Shown piece after piece: positions 1 through 5,106 of a stretch of DNA of 5,106 nucleotides. The position numbers and the translations under genes are program-made. Positions within the stretch are counted from its first letter, which is position 1; each line of letters starts with the position of its first letter. This DNA comes from an uncultured Clostridia bacterium (GTDB lineage: Bacteria; Bacillota; Clostridia; Christensenellales; Borkfalkiaceae), in assembly GCA_946628865.1 (NCBI GenBank), contig CAMOXE010000006.1, positions 1 through 5,106 of the forward strand, given 5' to 3'. The notes under the pieces are model-generated. The model did not search any database, was not told the origin of the DNA, and worked only from the letters and a program-made list of their open reading frames with translations.

Positions 1-957
1 AAAGTCGAGTATGGGCACGGGATCGACGTCTTTTTTGAGTTTTATAACCGCTCTGATACCGAATCTGTCGGACTCGTCCGCGATATCTGAAATTCCGCCC
101 AAAACGTCCTTGTTTTCCTCTTGCAGGTCCGCTATCTTTTTGAGAAGTTGCGCCTTGTTCACCTGAAACGGAATCTCGGATATGACGATATTTTTCTTGC
201 CGTTTTCGAGTTCTTCGATATTGATTTTCGCGCGAATAAGAATTTTACCCTTACCCGTTTCGTAAGCGGTTTTAAGTTCCTCGCCCGCTATGATGTAGCC
301 TCCCGTAGGAAAATCGGGACCCTTGATTATCTTCATCATCTCGTCCAAAGTGATTTTCGGATTGTCGAGATAAGCGATAACGCCGTCTATGACTTCGCAG
401 ATATTGTGCGTCGGAATATTCGTCGCAAGTCCTACCGCGATTCCCGTCGCGCCGTTGACTAAAAGGTTCGGAAATCTTCCCGGCAAAGTATCCGGTTCTT
501 TCAAAGAGTCGTCGAAGTTTAACGACCAATTTACGGTATCTTTATCGAGATCGGATAAAAGTTCGAGCGCAAGCGGTTGGAGTTTTACTTCGGTATAACG
601 CATCGCCGCGGCGCTGTCGCCGTCGATAGACCCGAAGTTTCCGTGACCGTCGACTAAGGTGTTACGCATATTATACGGCTGAGCAAGTCTTACCATCGCG
701 TCGTAAACGGAAGTATCGCCGTGCGGGTGGTATTTAGCAAGACAGTCGCCTACCACTCTCGCGCTCTTTTTGTAGCCCTTGTCCGGCAAAATGCCGAGGT
801 CGTACATAGAATATAATATTCTTCGCTGTACCGGTTTTAATCCGTCCTCTACGCGCGGGAGCGCCCTGTCTAATATGACGTACTCGGCGTATGGTATCAT
901 CGAGTCGTGCAACACGTCCTCGAGCGGCTTTGCTATTATTGATTTATTCTCTTCCAT
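1..957 (-). CDS. parC: Type IIA topoisomerase subunit A, ParC-like (topoisomerase IV), 3' end beyond window
   Basis: This is the DNA breakage-reunion subunit of a type IIA topoisomerase, which with the B subunit passes one duplex through another. The frame is open from the ATG at 957 to the left edge, giving 319 codons of a protein usually about 730-850 residues long. The winged-helix region holds the quinolone-pocket block HPHGDTSVYD (residues 77-86), then GNFGSIDGDSAAAMRYTE, with catalytic Arg120 and Tyr121. The RFPNLLVNG block and a GPDFPTGGY motif follow, leading into the tower domain. The C-terminal beta-pinwheel, which would separate GyrA (GyrA box) from ParC, lies outside the window. 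Wording such as ALPRVEDGLKPVQRRILY, GDTSVYDAMVR and NFDDSLKEPDTLPGR looks to me like clostridial ParC rather than GyrA. The start is supported by a GGTGA site at 965-969, 7 bases upstream, inside parE; the parE stop overlaps it as TGATG, so the two are probably translationally coupled. Certain as a type IIA A subunit; ParC rather than GyrA is less sure. Confidence 0.93.
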   Translation of the reverse strand, partial: MEENKSIIAKPLEDVLHDSMIPYAEYVILDRALPRVEDGLKPVQRRILYSMYDLGILPDKGYKKSARVVGDCLAKYHPHGDTSVYDAMVRLAQPYNMRNTLVDGHGNFGSIDGDSAAAMRYTEVKLQPLALELLSDLDKDTVNWSLNFDDSLKEPDTLPGRFPNLLVNGATGIAVGLATNIPTHNICEVIDGVIAYLDNPKITLDEMMKIIKGPDFPTGGYIIAGEELKTAYETGKGKILIRAKINIEELENGKKNIVISEIPFQVNKAQLLKKIADLQEENKDVLGGISDIADESDRFGIRAVIKLKKDVDPVPILDF

Positions 958-2918
958 CAAACGTTCACCCTATCGATAAATGTATCTTCTTTATTGAAAT
1001 CGGCGTACTCCGCGATATACGCTTTTCTGCCCTCGATGTCGTCGCCCATAAGTGTCGTAATGAGTTTTTCCGCCTCCGCCGCGTCCTCTATCGTCACTTG
1101 CATTAATACGCGTTTCTGCGGGTCCATAGTCGTATCCCACAACTGCTCGGGATTCATCTCGCCGAGACCTTTATATCTCTGCAATTGATAGCCTCTGCCG
1201 ACTTTGTCTATGGCGCTTTGGAGTTCGTTGTCGTCGTAGGCGTATACCGTTACGTCCTTTTTATAGACTTTGTAAAGCGGCGGCATACCGATATAAACGT
1301 GTCCCTCTTGTATCAACTCTTTCATATAGCGGAAGAAAAACGTTAAAAGTATCGCGCGGATATGCGCCCCGTCCTGGTCCGCGTCCGAGAGAATAATAAC
1401 TTTGTGGTAGTTTAAGTTTTTAATATTGAAATCGGAGCCGATACCCGTGCCGAGCGCGCTTATTATCGTTCGTATTTCCTCGTTTTTAAGTACTTCTTCT
1501 ATGCGTTTTTTCTCGGCGTTGAGCGGCTTACCGCGAAGAGGTAATATCGCTTGATGCTGACGATCTCTGCCCTGCTTTGCGCTGCCGCCCGCGGAATCTC
1601 CTTCTACGATAAACACTTCGTTCAGTTCGGGTTTCTTACCGGAACACGCTGCGAGTTTACCGATAAGTTTGGTAGCGTCCGCTCCGCTTTTCGCCCGCGC
1701 TATTTCTTTGGCATGTTTAGCGGCGTTTCTTGCCTTTAAAGCGCTGAGCGCCTTTTTCATCATGGCGTCGAATATCGCTTTGTTTTTCTTGTTTTTAAGC
1801 ATCGCCTCGAGTTCGTCGACGGTTGCGCCTTCAACGGCGCTTTTTGCCTCGGGATTGCCGAGTTTCGTCTTTGTCTGTCCCTCGAATTCGACGGATTTCA
1901 TCTTAACGGATATTATCGCCGTAAGCCCTTCTCTGAAATCTTCGCCCGAAAACGCCACGTCTTTCTCTTTTATGTAGTTATTCGCCTTGGCAAATTCGTT
2001 CAAAACGCGCGTTATGCCGGACTTGAAACCTATCTCGTGAGTTCCGCCCTCGGGAGTGGGTATATTGTTCACGAACGAAATTATACTTTCGTTATAGCCG
2101 TCGGTGTGCTGAAGCGCAAACTCGATAAGTATGCCGTCGCGCTCGGTTTTCGCGTAAAGCGGGAGCGGATACAGATTCTGTTTACCCTCGTTTAAATACA
2201 AGACGTAATCTACGAGTCCGCCGTCGTATTTGAAAGTCTTGTTGAAAAATTTATCGTCGTCTCTGAGGTCTACGAGGCGGATTGCAAGCCCCTTGTTTAA
2301 AAAGGCGAGTTCGCGCAGACGTTTTACTATCGTTTCGAGGTTAAATTCAACCGTCTCGAACACCTTTGCGTCCGGCTTAAAGCGCACGAAAGAGCCGTGC
2401 TTGTCGGTCTTTTGTTTCGTATCAATAAGCGGAGCGACCGGCGCGCCGGAGATGATCTTTTTCTTCTTTGCGTCGTAGAAACTATGAAACTCCATCTTGT
2501 ATACGGTCTTTTTGTAAACTTCGACTTTGAGCCATTCAGAAAGAGCGTTGGTAACCGACGCGCCCACGCCGTGCAGTCCGCCCGAAAAACTGTAGTTGTC
2601 GTTATTGAATTTTCCGCCGGCGTGAAGTTGAGTAAATACGACTTCTACGCCGGATACTCCCGCCTCTTTATGGATGTCGGTCGGTATGCCTCTGCCGTTA
2701 TCTTCGACGGAAACGCTGCCGTCTTTATAGAGTACTACCTCTATTTTATCCGCATATCCGTTCGCCGCCTCGTCCACGGCGTTATCCACTATCTCCCATA
2801 GGATATGATGCAGACCGCGAGGTCCGGTCGAACCTATATACATGCCCGGTCTTACCCTGACCGCCTCTAAGCCTTCGAGTATCTTTATCTCTTGAGCGTT
2901 GTAATTTTCTCCTGCCAT
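957..2918 (-). CDS. parE: Type IIA topoisomerase subunit B, ParE-like (topoisomerase IV ATPase subunit; GyrB paralogue)
   Basis: This is the ATPase and TOPRIM subunit of a type IIA topoisomerase, 653 residues, normal for Gram-positive ParE or GyrB and without the long insertion of the proteobacterial GyrB. The GHKL ATPase domain opens with RPGMYIGSTG (23-32), then EIVDN (catalytic Glu42, Asn46), DNGRGIP (73-79) and GGLHGVG (113-119). The transducer domain carries the QTK loop (Gln348-Lys350) that contacts the ATP phosphates. The TOPRIM domain has EGDSAGGSAKQGRDR from Glu439, the metal-binding DxDxD triad at Asp512, Asp514 and Asp516, and a QRYKGLGEMN block around Tyr582. All catalytic positions are intact. 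LHHILWEIVDN and GKFNNDNYSFSGG resemble clostridial ParE more than GyrB, and there are no replication-origin genes alongside, so topoisomerase IV is preferred; GyrB remains possible. I chose the ATG at 2918 over the in-frame TTG at 2921 because AGGAG lies 6 bases from the ATG but only 3 from the TTG. It is first in a two-gene operon with parC, with its own promoter. Confidence 0.95.
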   Translation of the reverse strand: MAGENYNAQEIKILEGLEAVRVRPGMYIGSTGPRGLHHILWEIVDNAVDEAANGYADKIEVVLYKDGSVSVEDNGRGIPTDIHKEAGVSGVEVVFTQLHAGGKFNNDNYSFSGGLHGVGASVTNALSEWLKVEVYKKTVYKMEFHSFYDAKKKKIISGAPVAPLIDTKQKTDKHGSFVRFKPDAKVFETVEFNLETIVKRLRELAFLNKGLAIRLVDLRDDDKFFNKTFKYDGGLVDYVLYLNEGKQNLYPLPLYAKTERDGILIEFALQHTDGYNESIISFVNNIPTPEGGTHEIGFKSGITRVLNEFAKANNYIKEKDVAFSGEDFREGLTAIISVKMKSVEFEGQTKTKLGNPEAKSAVEGATVDELEAMLKNKKNKAIFDAMMKKALSALKARNAAKHAKEIARAKSGADATKLIGKLAACSGKKPELNEVFIVEGDSAGGSAKQGRDRQHQAILPLRGKPLNAEKKRIEEVLKNEEIRTIISALGTGIGSDFNIKNLNYHKVIILSDADQDGAHIRAILLTFFFRYMKELIQEGHVYIGMPPLYKVYKKDVTVYAYDDNELQSAIDKVGRGYQLQRYKGLGEMNPEQLWDTTMDPQKRVLMQVTIEDAAEAEKLITTLMGDDIEGRKAYIAEYADFNKEDTFIDRVNV

Positions 2919-2924
2919 CAAATT

Positions 2925-2929
2925 CTCCT
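2925..2929 (-). promoter_or_regulatory. Ribosome binding site of parE (decides ATG over TTG start)
   Basis: AGGAG on the minus strand is a near-ideal Shine-Dalgarno sequence. It stands 6 bases before the ATG at 2918 and 3 bases before the in-frame TTG at 2921. The spacing favours ATG, which makes the protein one residue shorter than the longest reading. Confidence 0.85.
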
Positions 2930-2958
2930 GCTTAACATTTTATACAATATATAGTATT

Positions 2959-2987
2959 ATTCTACCATAAAAAACACAATTTATCAA
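2959..2987 (-). promoter_or_regulatory. Sigma-70/sigma-A type promoter for parE-parC, with extended -10
   Basis: On the minus strand there is a -35 box TTGATA (2982-2987, 5 of 6 to consensus), a 17-base spacer, and a -10 box TAGAAT (2959-2964, 5 of 6). The TG of an extended -10 (TGGTAGAAT) sits at 2966-2967. Transcription should start near 2952, giving a leader of about 34 bases that includes the AGGAG site. It lies downstream of the lysS terminator and so would give parE-parC an independent transcript. The match, spacing and placement agree; use in the cell is inferred. Confidence 0.8.
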
Positions 2988-3021
2988 GTTTTTTTAAAGC
3001 GTAATAATCCGTTTTATAATG

Positions 3022-3050
3022 AAAAAGGCGCGAAATTTAAAATTCGCGCC
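3022..3050 (-). terminator. Rho-independent terminator of the kinase-lysS unit
   Basis: A perfect 8-base-pair GC-rich stem (GGCGCGAA at 3027-3034 against TTCGCGCC at 3043-3050) closes an 8-base AT loop. On the minus strand it is followed by five T residues (3022-3026). It begins 11 bases after the lysS stop codon, the usual place for an intrinsic terminator. On the plus strand the hairpin is not followed by a T run, so it should act in one direction only. It separates the lysS transcript from the parE promoter. Confidence 0.9.
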
Positions 3051-3061
3051 CGAAATTATAT

Positions 3062-4633
3062 TTAAAACTTTAATAATTTAATGTAGTTCGACTTATCGAT
3101 CGCGCAGAGGAAGAGATATAATCTCGGTCCTCTGTCCGTACCGAAAAGCAAGTTGTAGAACACGGCGAAATATCTCTGTTGACGCGCGGTGTTCTCTTTT
3201 TTGGTAAGTTCGGGAACGTTTATAAGCCCGTAGAGATATTGCTGAATTTCCTGTTCCGTGAATTTATCGGTATTTTCGAGATAGTCGCAAAGCGTCTTTA
3301 CGGCGCGCTTTTCCTCGTCGGACAAAGTCGCGTAGTACTGCGCGTTCGGATTGTCGAGAAGTTTATACATCTTTGACGGCTGGTGTTTGGTTATCCAGTT
3401 TTTAACGCGCAGAAGTCTTTCTTCGTCGCCCGCATCAAATTCGACGCCGATTTTGGCGAGTATATCTTTTACGGATTGAGGGTTGAAATCCACTATCGGC
3501 GCAACCGATGCTAAAACGCCGAACGGAACTCTGCTCTTTTTATTGACCCCGCCTATCATGCACAGGTTATACACCGATTTATTGTATTCGTCCGCCTCGC
3601 CGTTTTTTACGGATTCCAAGCCCTTGTCGAATTCGCTGTAATGACGGATTATCGTATCGTCGAAATTGAAGGCAAACCCGTCGGTGGGAGCGTATTTTGC
3701 AAACAGCCATCTCACCATTTCAGGTTCGTAAACCTCGAGGACGGTGGCGGGAGTGATATTATTGCCCGTGGACGAGTGCATATCGCCTAAGCCCGCAATG
3801 GAAAGCCAACCGTAAGGCTGGAATTTCGGAGGTTTAATACCGAATATCTCGCGCGCTATGTCGCACGCGACGACGTAAGATCCTGACGCCGCGGCGTGAT
3901 CGATGCCGCCCGGCTCGAAATCCACGCCCTCCGCGCCCCAGCGCATGGGCCAATCTATCTTCCAAGCGAGTTTCACCATAAAATACTTACGCAAATTCAC
4001 GGTTTCCGTCTTGCCGCAGACTTTGCAGCGATAAGTGACGTCCTCGGTTTCTTCGTCGTAAGAAACGACTTCGGTAAAATCTTTCTTACACTCCGAACAA
4101 TAAATCCCGATCGGATAATAGGTTTCGCGTTCGCCCTCGTCGCCGTCCTGAGTTTTATACTTCATTAAAATATCGTAAATTTCCTTGCGACGGTGCATTG
4201 CGTGAATTATTCCGTCAACGTAGCGTCCCGAAGTGTATTCTTTGCCTTGATAGCGGTATTCTATGTCGATACTCATCTCTTCAAGCGACTTCTCGTATTC
4301 CTTCTCGTTCGCCTCGGCAAAAGAAGAGTATACGCCGTCGGGATCGGGTATCATGCAGTACGGCATGCCGATATACTTTTCAAAATCCGGATGTTTTTCC
4401 GAAACGTTTTTCGGCACTTTTCTAAGTCTGTCAAAATCGTCCCAAGAGAGCATAAGCCTCGCCTTTTTACCGCGGAACTTAAGTGCTTCCGCAACGAAAT
4501 ACGGCGTTACGACGTCTCTGAAATTACCTATGTGTACCCTGCCGGACGGACTCGTTCCCGCCGCTAAAACAAATTCTTCTTTGCCCGGATTTTCGCTTAT
4601 AAGTTCATCCGCAATTCTTTCAGCCCAATGCAT
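3062..4633 (-). CDS. lysS: Lysyl-tRNA synthetase, class I (archaeal type)
   Basis: This cytoplasmic enzyme attaches lysine to tRNA-Lys using ATP. At 523 residues it is of normal class I LysRS length and unrelated in fold to the class II LysRS of most bacteria. The Rossmann-fold HIGH-type signature reads PSGRVHIGNFRD, with HIGN at 34-37. A likely zinc knuckle is formed by Cys179, Cys182, Cys203 and Cys206. The family block KLAWKIDWPMRW (221-232) and GGIDHAAASGSY (242-253) follow. The KMSKS-type loop is odd: GDMHSSTGN, with Asp284, Met285 and His286 where Lys-Met-Ser is usual. The C-terminal helical anticodon-binding part ends with LLFGTDRGPRL, characteristic of the family. The ATG at 4633 gives the typical MHWA start, with GAGAGG at 4641-4646, 7 bases upstream. 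It lies 14 bases after the kinase gene, so the two are probably co-transcribed, and the unit ends in the terminator at 3022-3050. The family call is secure; the effect of the altered loop is unknown. Confidence 0.97.
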   Translation of the reverse strand: MHWAERIADELISENPGKEEFVLAAGTSPSGRVHIGNFRDVVTPYFVAEALKFRGKKARLMLSWDDFDRLRKVPKNVSEKHPDFEKYIGMPYCMIPDPDGVYSSFAEANEKEYEKSLEEMSIDIEYRYQGKEYTSGRYVDGIIHAMHRRKEIYDILMKYKTQDGDEGERETYYPIGIYCSECKKDFTEVVSYDEETEDVTYRCKVCGKTETVNLRKYFMVKLAWKIDWPMRWGAEGVDFEPGGIDHAAASGSYVVACDIAREIFGIKPPKFQPYGWLSIAGLGDMHSSTGNNITPATVLEVYEPEMVRWLFAKYAPTDGFAFNFDDTIIRHYSEFDKGLESVKNGEADEYNKSVYNLCMIGGVNKKSRVPFGVLASVAPIVDFNPQSVKDILAKIGVEFDAGDEERLLRVKNWITKHQPSKMYKLLDNPNAQYYATLSDEEKRAVKTLCDYLENTDKFTEQEIQQYLYGLINVPELTKKENTARQQRYFAVFYNLLFGTDRGPRLYLFLCAIDKSNYIKLLKF

Positions 4634-4640
4634 AATTTTT

Positions 4641-4646
4641 CCTCTC
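4641..4646 (-). promoter_or_regulatory. Ribosome binding site of lysS
   Basis: GAGAGG on the minus strand lies 7 bases before the lysS ATG, inside the 14-base gap after the kinase stop codon. It supports both the chosen start and a shared transcript, since the gap leaves no room for a promoter. Confidence 0.75.
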
Positions 4647-4647
4647 G

Positions 4648-5106
4648 TTATTTATTGTTTAAGTATTTTTTCCACTCCGCGACGATACTATCCGACACCT
4701 CTTCGGGCGTTTTGCCATTAGTGTCTATCACCGCGTCGTAATTAGTCATATCGAGTATGTCGACGCCGTAAAATTCGGCGTACCTTTGCCTCTCGCGTTC
4801 TCTGCGCGTTCTTATGCTCGCTTCCGCCTCGGCGACCGAATCAAAACTCTCGTCTTGTCTCTTCGCCTCCATTATCCTCTTCGCTGCCTCGGCGTAATCG
4901 CATTTGAGATACACGCTGAAAGCGCTCGGAACGAAATGCCACGCGAGCCGCGAATCGAAAATGAAATTACCGTCTATCGGCTCGTACTCCGCGGTCTTGC
5001 CGTCGAGAATCTTGTCGTATTCGGGATGAGAGCGTTGATATTCGTTAAACGCGCAAGTGTCCATATTCAGTTCCGCAGCCATTTCGCGTTGAAGTCTGCC
5101 GACGGA
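4648..5106 (-). CDS. Archaeal-type cytidylate kinase (CmkB-like) / AAA family NMP kinase, 5' end beyond window
   Basis: This is the C-terminal 152 residues of a small P-loop nucleoside monophosphate kinase, probably phosphorylating CMP or dCMP in the cytosol. The frame is open to the right edge; the ATG at 5082 is internal, because the eight codons before it (reading SVGRLQRE) fit the family alignment. About 40 N-terminal residues, including the Walker A loop, should lie outside. Visible family features are REMAAELNMD followed by an Asn-Glu-Tyr and a HPEYDKILD stretch, the FIFDSRLAW strand and turn, a hydrophobic strand VYLKCDYAEAAKRI, an arginine-rich lid RTRRERERQRY, and FYGVDILDMTNYDAVIDT near the end. 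This order matches the compact archaeal/CmkB cytidylate kinase family rather than the classical bacterial Cmk. The TAA at 4648-4650 is 14 bases before lysS, with which it forms an operon. Substrate is inferred from family; another NMP kinase activity is possible. Confidence 0.85.
   Translation of the reverse strand, partial: SVGRLQREMAAELNMDTCAFNEYQRSHPEYDKILDGKTAEYEPIDGNFIFDSRLAWHFVPSAFSVYLKCDYAEAAKRIMEAKRQDESFDSVAEAEASIRTRRERERQRYAEFYGVDILDMTNYDAVIDTNGKTPEEVSDSIVAEWKKYLNNK

Noticed and set aside
121..462. Plus-strand open frame of 113 codons at the left end
   Set aside because: It is antisense to the A-subunit gene, whose minus-strand frame is open without a break from 957 to the edge and carries all family motifs.
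272..529. Minus-strand open frame of 85 codons
   Set aside because: It lies in a shifted frame within parC; the real frame here encodes RFPNLLVNG and GPDFPTGGY.
2397..2801. Plus-strand open frame of 134 codons inside parE
   Set aside because: It is fully antisense to the conserved ATPase domain of parE, with no family resemblance; long antisense frames are expected in CpG-rich coding DNA.
3027..3050. Terminator hairpin acting on the plus strand
   Set aside because: The stem is symmetric, but the plus-strand sequence after it (CGAAATTATA) has no T run and no plus-strand gene precedes it.
2919..3061. Possible small RNA, riboswitch or leader peptide in the lysS-parE spacer
   Set aside because: After the terminator, promoter and ribosome site are accounted for, only about 60 AT-rich bases remain, with no further stable hairpin or short ORF with a ribosome site. 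In particular there is no room for a T-box or L-box ahead of lysS.
4193..4567. Plus-strand open frame of 124 codons inside lysS
   Set aside because: It is antisense to the HIGN-containing N-terminal half of lysS and shows no motif of its own.
4263..4721. Plus-strand open frame of 152 codons across the lysS 5' end and the kinase 3' end
   Set aside because: It is antisense to two genes with clear family motifs, spans their junction, has no recognisable domain and no good ribosome site; it is a shadow of their codon pattern.

Overview
The window holds four protein genes, all on the minus strand, so they read from right to left. It is compact and housekeeping in character. In transcription order they are: the 3' part of an archaeal-type (CmkB-like) cytidylate kinase, open at the right edge; a complete class I lysyl-tRNA synthetase; a complete type IIA topoisomerase B subunit, most like topoisomerase IV ParE; and the 5' part of its A-subunit partner (ParC/GyrA type), open at the left edge. 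I see no tRNA, rRNA, CRISPR array, insertion sequence or other mobile element.

There are two transcription units. In the first, the kinase gene and lysS are 14 bases apart, and the unit ends at a clear intrinsic terminator 11 bases after the lysS stop codon. In the second, parE and parC are coupled by a TGATG stop/start overlap. This unit is driven by a strong-looking sigma-70/sigma-A type promoter with an extended -10, placed in the 143-base AT-rich gap between lysS and parE. That gap is the only real intergenic region.

The organism is probably a member of the Bacillota, most likely a clostridial lineage. This rests on strong AGGAG-type ribosome sites, a B-subunit/A-subunit operon of clostridial topoisomerase IV character away from any dnaA-dnaN-recF neighbourhood, and a class I LysRS in place of the usual bacterial class II enzyme. 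Coding DNA is of medium GC and rich in CpG, while the spacer is very AT-rich. An uncultured Christensenellales-like gut lineage would fit, but that is inference from style only.

The genes serve core functions: charging of tRNA-Lys, CMP/dCMP phosphorylation, and chromosome decatenation or supercoil control. I found no evidence of an undescribed multigene system. The points most worth a second look are the LysRS signature loop, where the usual Lys-Met-Ser start of KMSKS reads Asp-Met-His, and the pairing of two archaeal-type enzymes in one operon.
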